NCBI GenBank assembly: GCA_019695175.1 | Contig: JAIBAM010000003.1 | Coordinates: 1 to 35,032 of the forward strand | DNA from: Bdellovibrionales bacterium | Lineage (GTDB): Bacteria > Bdellovibrionota > Bdellovibrionia > Bdellovibrionales > UBA1609 | Length of the DNA: 35,032 nt | Direction: 5' to 3' | Shown: positions 1 to 7,752 of the stretch, in pieces | Layout of the letters: each line of letters opens with the position of its first letter | How positions within the stretch are numbered: position 1 is the first letter of the stretch | The notes under the pieces: generated by a model | Database searches by the model: none | What the model saw: the letters and a program-made list of their open reading frames with translations, nothing else | What the model was told of the DNA's origin: nothing | Position numbers and translations under genes: made by a program

Positions 1-81
1 TTTCACTGAGTGAAAAATTGATGCGCTAAAGCGCAACAGTCAATTGAGTTAAACAATTGGGTTAAAGCGGCCGTAGGCCGC
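1..81. repeat. Array of four consecutive short hairpins
   Basis: Four inverted repeats follow each other with almost no gaps. TTTCAC/GTGAAA pairs 1-6 with 10-15, TGCGC/GCGCA pairs 22-26 with 31-35, CAATTG/CAATTG pairs 41-46 with 54-59, and GCGGCC/GGCCGC pairs 67-72 with 76-81. Loops are 3 to 7 nt. The third hairpin is also a 13-bp tandem repeat (41-53 and 54-66, CAATTGRGTTAAA, one mismatch). No poly-T tract follows, so it is not a classical terminator. The only open frame entering from the left edge ends with TAA at 27-29, so part of this may be the 3' end and untranslated tail of an upstream gene. The function is unknown. Confidence 0.6.
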
Positions 82-104
82 CAAGGGATTGGTCCGTCCT
101 CCGC

Positions 105-218
105 ATGAAGATACTTACAAGGCAAATCACTTCCTCAACAGCTTGTTCCCAATGCCATGAAACCATTGAATCCCAACACAAATTTTGTCCCCATTGTGGT
201 TACAAAATAGCCGCCTGA
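105..218 (+). CDS. Small zinc-ribbon protein, 37 aa (possible)
   Basis: An ATG ORF of 37 codons encodes CSQCHETIESQHKFCPHC near its C-terminus. This is a textbook CX2C-X10-CX2C zinc ribbon followed by GYKIAA, so the product probably binds one zinc ion. The ATG at 105 is the only start in this frame after the TAA at 63-65. No Shine-Dalgarno sequence lies in front of it; the nearest purine run, AAGGG, is too far upstream. It sits directly after the hairpin array. It may be a genuine small protein or the surviving C-terminal ribbon of a larger decayed gene. The motif is clear; the gene status is uncertain. Confidence 0.4.
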   Translation: MKILTRQITSSTACSQCHETIESQHKFCPHCGYKIAA

Positions 219-423
219 TACTGCAAAAAATTAAAACGAACTTTGAATTATTTTGCACTCAAGAACCAAAGAGGACAACAGCCAAGGAAGACAACTCACT
301 TCGAACTTTCAATAGCTCCAGCACCGCAACCATTTAAATTTTTCCCCATCTATACTGACTATAATGAAAAAAAATTCCCTACCTATGCTGAAGAAAAAAA
401 TAAAGGATTAAATTGCCTGACTC

Positions 424-2583
424 CTAGCTGGCTTGTTTGGAGTGAGCATAGGTTTCTCTAAATAGTTTTCGTACATATTTTAAAAAAGCATCATTAATCC
501 CAAAATAAGTCATGGAACAGGAGTACTGCCCTTTTTCCTTGGGATGATTTTCGCAATGATAGAACCGACCCGCCAGACACTTGTTAGGTGCTTGGTCAAA
601 AACAAAACCACGCAAATAAAGCACGGTCCCTGGAGCGATGGGACGCGGCACTCTCACCGTAGCTCCAAACTCTGAAAGACTGTCCAGGTGAACCTCTTTG
701 GCCACATGAATAGGCAACGAAACGGAACACCAATGAACATTGTTAAAGCTGAGTAGGGATAATTCTGTCTGAAGTGTTTGTGCTACCAAAAAGGACAACT
801 GCTTTTGATCCAATGGTTTACGCAAAAGGCCCACAACGCTCTCGTGGAAAAATTCCCGACAATCTATGGCTTTATTTTCATCAATGGTTAAAATGATTTT
901 AAGTTTTGCTTCCGGTTTAAGAACCCCAGTACCACGAACTCTTTCCAATAGAGATTCGATAAAACCCTCTATGCTTCCACTGGCAATTAAAGACATATCT
1001 AAAATTAATAAATCTATATTATTTATTTTTTGAAAAGCATTGGAGGTCGCAATCTCTTCTAAATTCGGACGTAAAATTTGAACTTGAGTGCAACCCCCTG
1101 ATCCCTCTTTCTGAAAAGACATCCTCACTGAAACCTTTTCCCCTTCCTTTGTTTTGGCCAAAATCAAGCGACTCACTTTTGGGCCCCGTTCCGCCAATGA
1201 AACCATTTCTTGAATTAACTCTTGATTTCCTTTTATCGATAAAAAGGGCTGCATCCAAGATTTCCCATTAGTAAAATGATCTTCAATTAAACTCCCAAAG
1301 TAAGTTGATGCTTCACTGCTTGGATCCCCACGACCTTTCTTACCCAGGGTTTTTAGATCCAGTCCCATTGTCTCCAAGTTGGAGTTATTGATAGTGAAAA
1401 TCACCGGGGAAGCAAATAGATGGTGCTCCGAAACAGGTGGGACCGACGACGTGCCTTCAAAATCGTTACCTTCCAATCTTTGAGTGAAGGCTGTGTAAGT
1501 GTTTTCCACTGAGACCTGAAGTTGATCAATATCATGTTGCAATGCCCCCATCGTTAGATGCGTGTGGGATTCATCTAAATCTAAAAAAACCACAGAAGGT
1601 GAGGGGTGTTTTTTTTCCAAATTGAGCGGATAATTTGCTAAAAAATGTTCCCGTTTCGTATCAAGAAAAGGCTGATAGTTGGCTTCAACGAACCGCAAAT
1701 GTTTTTTAATTTTCAGTAAATTTGATTTCTCTATGCCAAAAAAAGAAAAATAGACTAAAAATTCGTGGGAGGATTGAGGATGAATCTCTGAGGCTATCAC
1801 TTGACCCCAAATGTTTATGGGAACACTTTCCTCTGGTAAAGTCAGGTAAAAATGGGCCATCAGTCCCTGAACCAATCGAACTGGATTGCGTATGGCCAAC
1901 CCAAACTCAGATAGTTTCTCTAAACGTGAAATTTTTGAAATTTCAATATCTAGATTAACCTCTTGTGTAAATAAAAATGATGGAGTTATTTTTTTAGGAA
2001 GCCCCAACAAAATCTCAATCTTCTGTAAAAAAATAAGTCGATCAAATGGAAGGTAAATGATGTCATCTAAACGTCGATGTAAAAAATCCAACTTGCTTTT
2101 TATATCATCCTCAAACTTCAGTAAAACAAATCGAGTGGTGTACTCCATGGGCAGATATTTCCCCAACCGCAACTGCAGCCAAATTTTATCAATCCAATTC
2201 TGCACTGAAAATGATGCTGAATAGCCAATGCTATCCAATTTAAAAAGAATTAAATCAATTTCACTTAAAATCTGCAGTTCCTCTTCTTCACCTTCTTCGC
2301 CTTCTTCACCTTCTTCACTGCGGGTTCCCCTCTTAGAAATCAAAGAAGGGTCTTCAATTGAAGAAACTTTAGCATCCATCGTTTGCAATGTTCCGCTCGT
2401 ATTTTCTTGTTTTCCTTTTTTTTCTTCAATCAATTCCCGTTGATTGGCAAAATACTTTTGTTCAAAATCGAGGGTTGAAGTAAAGTACCGCACATGGAAA
2501 TTGCTTTCATCAATTTCCTGTAAATAAGAATCTATCTGACTCTTAATTTTGTCGTCATCCACGATGACAATCACATTCGGCAC
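424..2583 (-). CDS. REC-PilZ-REC-PilZ type regulatory protein
   Basis: Signalling protein of about 720 residues. A receiver-like fold begins at VIVIVDDD and resumes after an acidic insertion with RFVLLKFEDD and a final IIYLPFDR, where the usual Lys-Pro has become Leu-Pro. A PilZ-like segment (LSEFGLAIRNP) follows near residues 210-300. A second receiver-like part has LLILDMS, KIILTIDE and GLLRKPLD. A second PilZ-like domain (LSEFGATVRVP, then CSMTYFGI) ends the protein. I read it as a duplicated REC-PilZ pair; c-di-GMP binding is possible, but no intact RxxxR motif is obvious. The insertion holds in-frame EEG repeats. I prefer GTG at 2583 (GGGGA 4 nt upstream); a TTG at 2607 in the same frame has no ribosome site. 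It lies downstream of pdxH on the same strand. Confidence 0.6.
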   Translation of the reverse strand: MPNVIVIVDDDKIKSQIDSYLQEIDESNFHVRYFTSTLDFEQKYFANQRELIEEKKGKQENTSGTLQTMDAKVSSIEDPSLISKRGTRSEEGEEGEEGEEEELQILSEIDLILFKLDSIGYSASFSVQNWIDKIWLQLRLGKYLPMEYTTRFVLLKFEDDIKSKLDFLHRRLDDIIYLPFDRLIFLQKIEILLGLPKKITPSFLFTQEVNLDIEISKISRLEKLSEFGLAIRNPVRLVQGLMAHFYLTLPEESVPINIWGQVIASEIHPQSSHEFLVYFSFFGIEKSNLLKIKKHLRFVEANYQPFLDTKREHFLANYPLNLEKKHPSPSVVFLDLDESHTHLTMGALQHDIDQLQVSVENTYTAFTQRLEGNDFEGTSSVPPVSEHHLFASPVIFTINNSNLETMGLDLKTLGKKGRGDPSSEASTYFGSLIEDHFTNGKSWMQPFLSIKGNQELIQEMVSLAERGPKVSRLILAKTKEGEKVSVRMSFQKEGSGGCTQVQILRPNLEEIATSNAFQKINNIDLLILDMSLIASGSIEGFIESLLERVRGTGVLKPEAKLKIILTIDENKAIDCREFFHESVVGLLRKPLDQKQLSFLVAQTLQTELSLLSFNNVHWCSVSLPIHVAKEVHLDSLSEFGATVRVPRPIAPGTVLYLRGFVFDQAPNKCLAGRFYHCENHPKEKGQYSCSMTYFGINDAFLKYVRKLFRETYAHSKQAS
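2283..2318 (-). repeat. 9-bp coding tandem repeat, 4 units (EEG repeats)
   Basis: Four units of CTTCTTCAC (one reads CTTCTTCGC) lie head to tail inside the REC/PilZ gene. On the coding strand they encode repeated Glu-Glu-Gly in an acidic linker that interrupts the first receiver domain. The unit is a multiple of three, so slippage would change linker length without breaking the frame. Confidence 0.85.
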
Positions 2584-2643
2584 ATATTCCCCGATGTAAG
2601 GCGACAAAGGTAGGGCGTCTATTTTATTCTAAATTAATTTTAT

Positions 2644-3264
2644 CTATGGGAAAAGCTGAACTTTCACCCATTCATTTGTTTTTTTTACTTGGGAAAAACG
2701 AACCCGGTCATGAAAACGAAATTCTTTCCCCACCCAAAACTCAAAAATCTCTGGCATTAATTGGTATCCACCCCAGTGTTCAGGACAAGGAATGTCCTGC
2801 CCGCGCCAAAGATGCTCCCCTTTTTCATAGACAATTTCTAGACTTTCGTCCCTTGGAACCTCCTCAGACTGATGGGAAGTCCACCCGGCCAACTGACTCG
2901 CCCGAGGTCGAGTTTTCCAATAATCCACAGACTGTTGTCTTGACACTTTTTTAACTAAACCTTTTATGTTTATTTGACGAAACAAAGGTCCCCAATAAAA
3001 TAACAAGGCCGCACGAGGATTTTGTTCCAACTCTCGCCCTTTTTGGCTTTTGTAATTGGTGTAAAACACAAATCCTTGTTGTGGAGAGAACTCTTTCAGT
3101 AAAACAGTTCTAAGGGAAGGATCCCCCTGCAAAGAGGAGGTGGCCAAGGTCATTGCGGTAGGTTCTATAACAGTTTTAATTTGGCGAGCGCGGTCCAACC
3201 ATTGGGCAAAAATAAAATAAGGGTCTTTACTAGCTAATAAACATTTTGCGTTATTGATTTCCAT
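2644..3264 (-). CDS. pdxH: Pyridoxamine/pyridoxine 5'-phosphate oxidase PdxH
   Basis: FMN enzyme that oxidises pyridoxine or pyridoxamine 5'-phosphate to pyridoxal 5'-phosphate in vitamin B6 synthesis and salvage; cytosolic. The 206-residue length is normal for the family. Family blocks are visible in order: LRTVLLKEF, GFVFYTNYKSQKGREL, NPRAALLFYWGPLFRQI, the VSRQQSVDYWKTRPRASQL block, WGGYQLMPEIFEFW and the C-terminal FRFHDRVRF, which carries the Arg-x-His substrate/FMN residues. The start region is odd. A 13-bp duplication creates an earlier out-of-frame ATG that is better placed behind the AGGAG ribosome site than the real start (see findings). The REC/PilZ gene follows downstream and may be co-transcribed. 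Confidence 0.93.
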   Translation of the reverse strand: MEINNAKCLLASKDPYFIFAQWLDRARQIKTVIEPTAMTLATSSLQGDPSLRTVLLKEFSPQQGFVFYTNYKSQKGRELEQNPRAALLFYWGPLFRQINIKGLVKKVSRQQSVDYWKTRPRASQLAGWTSHQSEEVPRDESLEIVYEKGEHLWRGQDIPCPEHWGGYQLMPEIFEFWVGKEFRFHDRVRFSQVKKTNEWVKVQLFP

Positions 3265-3280
3265 AAATGATTTCCATAAA
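3255..3280. repeat. Perfect 13-bp tandem duplication over the pdxH start
   Basis: TGATTTCCATAAA occurs twice without a gap (3255-3267 and 3268-3280). Each copy contains an ATG on the minus strand, giving two candidate starts 13 nt apart and in different frames. The upstream one opens an 8-codon ORF (MEIIYGNQ) whose TAA overlaps the fourth and fifth pdxH codons. Confidence 0.9.
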
Positions 3281-3438
3281 ATTTAAGTCTCCTGAAGTTT
3301 AATTTTGAAGAGTTTTGTCGAACAAGAAACTAGACCTCAACCCTAGAGTCGGTTCGAAGATGATCTGTTTCACTTAGAGTTAGAAACAAGGCTTCCGAGT
3401 CGGCTCTGAAATCAGAGTAGGTATAAACCTGAATTAAA

Positions 3439-4467
3439 ATGAAAGCAAAAACGAATCAAAATTCCCAACCTCGACAAGTTCTAGCCTTTGATATAGGTGG
3501 CACCAAAATTCGTTCGGCCCTTATTGATGAAAAGGCTTTGGTTCAAAAAGAAAAAACCGAACCTACCGTACTTCATTTAGGAGTTTCTGGTTTGATTCAT
3601 CAACTGAGAGAAATAATTATAAATTTGTCCCAAAATGAGACCCTACTTGGCGTGGGAATCGGTTGTGCCGGGCCGTTAGATGGCCGTACGGGTGAACTCT
3701 TAGACCCTACAAACTTTTTCACCAACGGGCAATCCTGGGGACGTGTTCCGCTCCTGGCACCCCTGCGTGAAATCTTTCCCCAATGGCCGTTTTTTCTCGA
3801 TAACGATGCCTCCGCCGCAGTCCTGGGTGAGGATTGGTTGAACCGTCCTTCCGAACCCCATCGCCATACAAACAAAAATAATTTACTTGTGATTTGTTTG
3901 GGAACCGGTGTGGGTGTGGGTGTTTTAAGTCAGGGGCAACTGATCCGCACAGCACAAGGGCTTCATCCCGAAAGCAGTCACATCCCGTTAAATATAAATG
4001 ACCCAACTGCTCCTTGCGGATGTGGTCAATACGGTTGCATTGAGGCCTATCTTTCAGGCCCTAATTTCGTACAACGCCTTTCCATACGTTGGAATGAGCC
4101 CTTACTATCTTCACAACAACTTCTACAAAGAGCTCAACTCCAAGAACAAAAAGTCCTTGAAGCCCTGAATGAATATGGAGAAACCTTAGCCCACGCTCTA
4201 AGGGCTCTCATCACAATCTATGGACAGCATCACATAAGTCTCACTGGTGGCTTCACCGCCTTTTCCCCTTGGTTTTTAACGGCGGCAAAAACCAAATTAC
4301 ACCATCTATTGAGCGTACGTCCCCCTTCCAAACCTAGTATTCAAACCTTTGTTTCCTTAAAAGTTTCCACAGGAGGAAATCAATTGGGTATTTTAGGTGC
4401 AGCACAATTTGTCTTCAAAGGACTGGAGGCCAAGAGATCAAATATTCCAAGGCCTCTTCAAAAATGA
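3439..4467 (+). CDS. ROK-family sugar kinase (glucokinase-like)
   Basis: ATP-dependent hexose kinase of the ROK family; cytosolic. The N-terminal phosphate motif FDIGGTKIRSAL lies at residues 17-28. The sugar/catalytic part GVGIGCAGPLDG and FLDNDASAA (with the catalytic-type Asp) follows. A second nucleotide motif, LGTGVGVGVL, precedes the ROK zinc signature CGCGQYGCIEAYLSG near residue 193, with an upstream His (ESSHIPL) in the zinc-ligand position. The 342-residue length is typical. Glucose is the likeliest substrate, but N-acetylhexosamine or fructose kinases look the same at this level. The ribosome site is weak. The stop overlaps the next ORF by 4 nt (ATGA), so the two are translationally coupled. 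Confidence 0.88.
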   Translation: MKAKTNQNSQPRQVLAFDIGGTKIRSALIDEKALVQKEKTEPTVLHLGVSGLIHQLREIIINLSQNETLLGVGIGCAGPLDGRTGELLDPTNFFTNGQSWGRVPLLAPLREIFPQWPFFLDNDASAAVLGEDWLNRPSEPHRHTNKNNLLVICLGTGVGVGVLSQGQLIRTAQGLHPESSHIPLNINDPTAPCGCGQYGCIEAYLSGPNFVQRLSIRWNEPLLSSQQLLQRAQLQEQKVLEALNEYGETLAHALRALITIYGQHHISLTGGFTAFSPWFLTAAKTKLHHLLSVRPPSKPSIQTFVSLKVSTGGNQLGILGAAQFVFKGLEAKRSNIPRPLQK

Positions 4468-5831
4468 AAGATAAAAAAAAACTGGTTTTAGTGGGTGCAG
4501 GTCACGCTCACATCCAACTTTTAAGACACCTTGAAAAAACCAAACCCCTATGGACACCCCACTGGTCTGTTTTTCTAGTGAATTCAATGGATCATTCGAT
4601 TTATTCTGGGGCCTTGCCTGGGGTTCTTGCGGGTTTGTTGCCACCCTCTCAAATGCAAATCCCTTTGGAGCCCCTTTGCCAGAAAGCCCAAGTGCATTTT
4701 CTTAAAACCCAAGTTCAGAGTCTTTTATTGGAGAAAAACTCTCTTCAACTTTACCAGGGCAACCAAATTCACTTTGATCAGCTCAGTCTCAATGTGGGAA
4801 GCCTTAACTCTCCCCTGCCCCATGATGAAACAGTTCCCGTCATTTCCCTTAAACCCATTGGGGACCTTCTATCCAAGTGGCAAAAGCTTTTAGATATTCT
4901 AGAACAGTGGGAACACTCCCGCCCTCCCCATGTAGCTCTAATAGGCGGGGGAGCTACGGGAGCCGAAATAGCCATGGCTCTGGCTGCGGCCCTCACAACC
5001 CAGCAGAAACTTCAAAAAAAACGATTAGCTAAAGCTTGGAACGAGCAACCTCTTGCAGCTTCGTCTGTAGCACCCGTAATTACTCTGTGGCAAAGGGAGG
5101 ACTTGCTACCTAATCTCAACCCTAGAGCGAGAAAAAAACTCATTCAAGCCCTACATCGTTGGCAGATCCAAATTCAAACTTACAGCCATGTGACTGGAGT
5201 TTTTAAGGGACAAATCCATTATGAAATTCAACCAAGACTGCCCTCAAACAACATCCTTTCTTTTGAAACTTCTAAAAAATCACCAGCCGGCCCTGGAGAC
5301 TCTCGAACCCAACCTGTGGATTTTGTGCTTTTAGCAACACCAGCTGCGCCCAACCCATTAATAAAAAACAGTTCCCTACCCCTCATTCCGCCAGGTTTTA
5401 TTGGTGTGGAACCCACCCTACAGGTTTCCCAGTATCCCCATATTTGGGCAGCAGGAGACTGTGTAGCCTTCCCAGCAGTTCCCTTTGAATCTCCGTTTTA
5501 TGATTCAACATCTTATGCAAATGCAAATCTTTATGGAACAAAAGTAAACTCTAGAACGTCAAAATCGGAAGTTCCTTTTTTGCCCAAATCTGGAGTCTAT
5601 GCAGTCAGGCAAGGGGCTCTTCTCAGTCATAATTTATGCCAATTACTAAGTAACAACCCCAACACTTTAGGCACCATTACTTTTAAAAATTATGTTCCCC
5701 AAACCCGAACCCTGGCCTTAATTGCAACAGCTGATCATCGTGCCATTGGTGCTTGGGGCCCTTTTGCAATGGATGGAACTTGGTTATGGAGGTGGAAACA
5801 ATATCTGGATCAGAGCTTCGTGCAGCCCTGA
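4464..5831 (+). CDS. FAD/NAD(P)-dependent oxidoreductase, SelD-associated type
   Basis: Flavoprotein of 455 residues with two dinucleotide folds: an N-terminal FAD motif (LVLVGAGHAHIQLLRHL, residues 4-20) and an NAD(P) motif (ALIGGGATGAEIA, near residue 160). The FAD-closing motif WAAGDC lies near residue 328 and PKSGVYAVRQG near 373. VGAGHAHxxLLR with PKxGVYAVRQG matches the NDH-2-like family often fused to or beside selenophosphate synthetase SelD, which I recall as TIGR03169. No SelD domain is attached here and no selD gene is in the window. The redox partner is unknown; quinone or selenium metabolism are possibilities. The start overlaps the ROK kinase stop by 4 nt, indicating an operon. 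No membrane segments are evident. Confidence 0.75.
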   Translation: MKDKKKLVLVGAGHAHIQLLRHLEKTKPLWTPHWSVFLVNSMDHSIYSGALPGVLAGLLPPSQMQIPLEPLCQKAQVHFLKTQVQSLLLEKNSLQLYQGNQIHFDQLSLNVGSLNSPLPHDETVPVISLKPIGDLLSKWQKLLDILEQWEHSRPPHVALIGGGATGAEIAMALAAALTTQQKLQKKRLAKAWNEQPLAASSVAPVITLWQREDLLPNLNPRARKKLIQALHRWQIQIQTYSHVTGVFKGQIHYEIQPRLPSNNILSFETSKKSPAGPGDSRTQPVDFVLLATPAAPNPLIKNSSLPLIPPGFIGVEPTLQVSQYPHIWAAGDCVAFPAVPFESPFYDSTSYANANLYGTKVNSRTSKSEVPFLPKSGVYAVRQGALLSHNLCQLLSNNPNTLGTITFKNYVPQTRTLALIATADHRAIGAWGPFAMDGTWLWRWKQYLDQSFVQP

Positions 5832-5836
5832 CGCCC

Positions 5837-5850
5837 CCCTCATTAGAGGG
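5837..5850 (+). terminator. Short GC hairpin after the oxidoreductase gene
   Basis: CCCTC-ATTA-GAGGG starts 5 nt after the oxidoreductase stop. The 5-bp stem is GC-rich, but no U-run follows, so termination activity is uncertain. Confidence 0.3.
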
Positions 5851-5911
5851 TGAGATGAAGTTGAGGATGTGGAGAAGGCCTTCACAGGATTTAAAAAAAC
5901 TCCGTTTACCA

Positions 5912-5945
5912 TAAAAAAAACCCCACAATTTTTAAAGTGTGGGGT
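5912..5945 (-). terminator. Rho-independent terminator of the secreted Gly/Ser-rich gene
   Basis: A perfect 8-bp stem pairs ACCCCACA (5920-5927) with TGTGGGGT (5938-5945). On the minus strand it is followed at once by eight U residues (plus-strand A-run 5913-5920). It lies about 100 nt past the stop of the minus-strand gene at 6046 and is oriented for it. It may also stop plus-strand read-through from the oxidoreductase operon. Confidence 0.85.
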
Positions 5946-6045
5946 CTGTTAAACTTGAATTTTGCCTTCACTTGTATACTCAGGAAGAACTATATGTCTG
6001 ATATTATTTGAAAGTCATAGATTATTTAAAAATATCACAATTTAT

Positions 6046-6990
6046 TTACCTAAAATTGCATATAGCACAGTTATTGCAAACGTAGTCAGCTGCATTTGCA
6101 GGACCCAATTCTCTAACAGCTGGATTAACTGGTTCCAATTCCTGAAACGCCTTAACTAGTGCTTGCTTACCGTCACCAGCTGATCCATCTTTAAAAAACA
6201 GCGCTCTAGTAGCTAAATGATGCAACCCTTCCACAGATTGCTCTATTTGATCAGGAGTATCCCCAAGCCCACCGCACCCCGGCCTCACCCCAACAATCGG
6301 TGACCCCGCTGGAAAACTTCTAACATTTCCACAAGCTCTAGCAACTTTAGCTTTTTCTCGGGCAGGGGCTATAGCTCGAGCGAAGGCAGCTGTACCAGCA
6401 TCTTCAACCGGAGAAAGTGCAGGTATCCCACCAATATTCCTATTCCGACGGTCACTCAGACTTACAACATTATCTGCACCAGGAGAGATCGAGGAACCCC
6501 CGACATCAGTAGTAGTTCCGCGTGGCTGTTCCAATCCTCTACCATTACCACCTAGTGCTTTACCAGGCGGTTTCCAATTGGAAGGTCTAAAGTCGCCTTC
6601 ACTTCCTCCCGCACCACCGCTGACGGTTGCACCACCAGAAGGTACCGCAGAACCATTTGAAGGGGAGGCTGAGAAACGTTCCCTACCCCCACCGCTGAAC
6701 CCCGTTCCTCCACCCGTAGTAGCTCCAGCTCTAGATTGCAATTCCAAAATTTTGCGAACAAGACCTTCTCTTCTAGCAGCGTCAAGTTCTTCACCCTTAA
6801 TTGCTCTCAATATATTTTTTGCAGAACCACTAACCTCTGGGTTCGCTGATTTCGCTAAACCGGCAACTGCCTCCAGTATTTGAGGAGTAGTCATTAAACT
6901 CCTAACCGCCACCGCTTGGGCAAAGACCACATTAGATTCTATAAATAAGGTTCCTGCGATAAGGACCGATACCATCGCTATCTTTCTCAT
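6046..6990 (-). CDS. Secreted Gly/Ser-rich protein with Cys-rich C-terminus
   Basis: Unrecognised protein of 314 residues. It has a clear Sec signal peptide (MRKIAMVSVLIAGTLF, cleavage probably after VVFA or AQA). A short helical region (about 25-88, with ILRAIKGEELDAARREG) leads into a Gly/Ser/Pro-rich low-complexity stretch (about 90-190) and a C-terminal domain. All five cysteines lie in the C-terminal third: ACGN, PGCGG and a terminal YVCNNCAICNFR, which forms CX2CX2C six residues from the end. The start has a strong ribosome site (AAGGAGAG). A perfect TATAAT lies about 60 nt upstream and a strong terminator downstream, so it is a self-contained transcription unit. Its base composition is more GC-rich than the exported genes opposite it. 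Function unknown. Confidence 0.75.
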   Translation of the reverse strand: MRKIAMVSVLIAGTLFIESNVVFAQAVAVRSLMTTPQILEAVAGLAKSANPEVSGSAKNILRAIKGEELDAARREGLVRKILELQSRAGATTGGGTGFSGGGRERFSASPSNGSAVPSGGATVSGGAGGSEGDFRPSNWKPPGKALGGNGRGLEQPRGTTTDVGGSSISPGADNVVSLSDRRNRNIGGIPALSPVEDAGTAAFARAIAPAREKAKVARACGNVRSFPAGSPIVGVRPGCGGLGDTPDQIEQSVEGLHHLATRALFFKDGSAGDGKQALVKAFQELEPVNPAVRELGPANAADYVCNNCAICNFR

Positions 6991-7047
6991 AAATCTCTCC
7001 TTTTTTCTAACTATTAAAAAAACACTATCAACTTAAATTTCCTAAAT

Positions 7048-7053
7048 ATTATA
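7048..7053 (-). promoter_or_regulatory. Candidate -10 box for the secreted Gly/Ser-rich gene
   Basis: A perfect TATAAT on the minus strand lies 57 nt upstream of the ATG at 6990. No good -35 box is present at 16-18 nt; the best six-mers there are TCTCAA-like. It may need an activator. Confidence 0.4.
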
Positions 7054-7076
7054 AAAAGCACCAAAACAATTTGAGA

Positions 7077-7094
7077 CTTATATAACTTATATAA
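7077..7094. repeat. 9-bp tandem repeat CTTATATAA x2
   Basis: Two perfect adjacent copies of CTTATATAA lie at 7077-7085 and 7086-7094, about 90 nt upstream of the minus-strand secreted gene, just beyond its candidate -10 box. This could be a repeated binding half-site or a simple duplication. Confidence 0.6.
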
Positions 7095-7279
7095 ACGTCT
7101 AAGCTCACCCCAAAAAAACGCACTCAATTTTTTCGAAGAAAACACTAATCTCTACTTTAAGTAAGACCTAAGAAAAAAGTACAAGCAGATTTGGAAAATT
7201 TTATAACAAATTCGCTTCCTCAACTGTCCTTCCCTATTTCTTTGCCTAACGAGAATCCATTCGTCTACTTTTGAACTTC

Positions 7280-7315
7280 TTGCAAATAACCTGCCAGTTG
7301 CAAATAACCTGCCAG
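7280..7315. repeat. 18-bp perfect tandem duplication
   Basis: TTGCAAATAACCTGCCAG is repeated exactly at 7280-7297 and 7298-7315, in the middle of the 796-bp non-coding region. Exact identity suggests a recent duplication or selection on a repeated site. Confidence 0.9.
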
Positions 7316-7534
7316 ACTATTTTGATTGTGCCTTCGATAATATTTTTCTGAATACAATTTCAACTCGCTAAATTTCTTTATCATGAAATATTTCAACCAT
7401 TGGATACACACTTTGTGAGTTACCCACGAAAATCAAAGGGTCACACTTATTTCCTTTTAGGTTTTAAGACTCATGCCTAAAGTTTATTCACCTCAGAACA
7501 ATTTTTGTAAAAAAATAAAATAAGATCAAAAGTT

Positions 7535-7582
7535 CCCTCCCCCTAAAGATTTGTGCCCCCAATCATATGTATATTGGAGGGC
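7535..7582 (+). other. Stem-loop with a competing pairing partner
   Basis: GCCCCCAAT (7555-7563) pairs with ATTGGAGGGC (7573-7582), leaving one bulged base and a 9-nt loop. CCCTCC at 7535-7540 can pair with the same GGAGGG, so two exclusive structures are possible. It lies about 200 nt upstream of the 1326-residue gene. It could be an attenuator-like leader, a terminator without a clean U-run, or chance. Confidence 0.4.
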
Positions 7583-7723
7583 GGTAACACTTTTAGTTAG
7601 TTTTATTGTTCTGAGTTCAACCGATTTGGCCTTCGTATTGCAATCTAATGAAACTAATAACGAATGTAAATAAGCTTAATAGTTAGCATAGAAGGTTTAC
7701 AACATTGTAAGTAATGGCATTTA

Positions 7724-7752
7724 TTAAATGCTTTGTTTTGTGAACCTATAAA
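7724..7752 (+). promoter_or_regulatory. Candidate promoter of the 1326-aa gene
   Basis: TTAAAT (7724-7729) and TATAAA (7747-7752) are separated by 17 nt. The -10 box matches 5 of 6 consensus bases; the -35 box is weak. It ends 34 nt before the GTG start at 7787. If it is active, the leader is very short and excludes the 7535-7582 stem-loop. Confidence 0.35.

Noticed and set aside
243-461. 72-codon plus-strand frame before the REC/PilZ gene
   Set aside because: No ribosome site, low-complexity composition, and it runs into the 3' end of the opposite gene. The gap 219-423 holds no supported feature.
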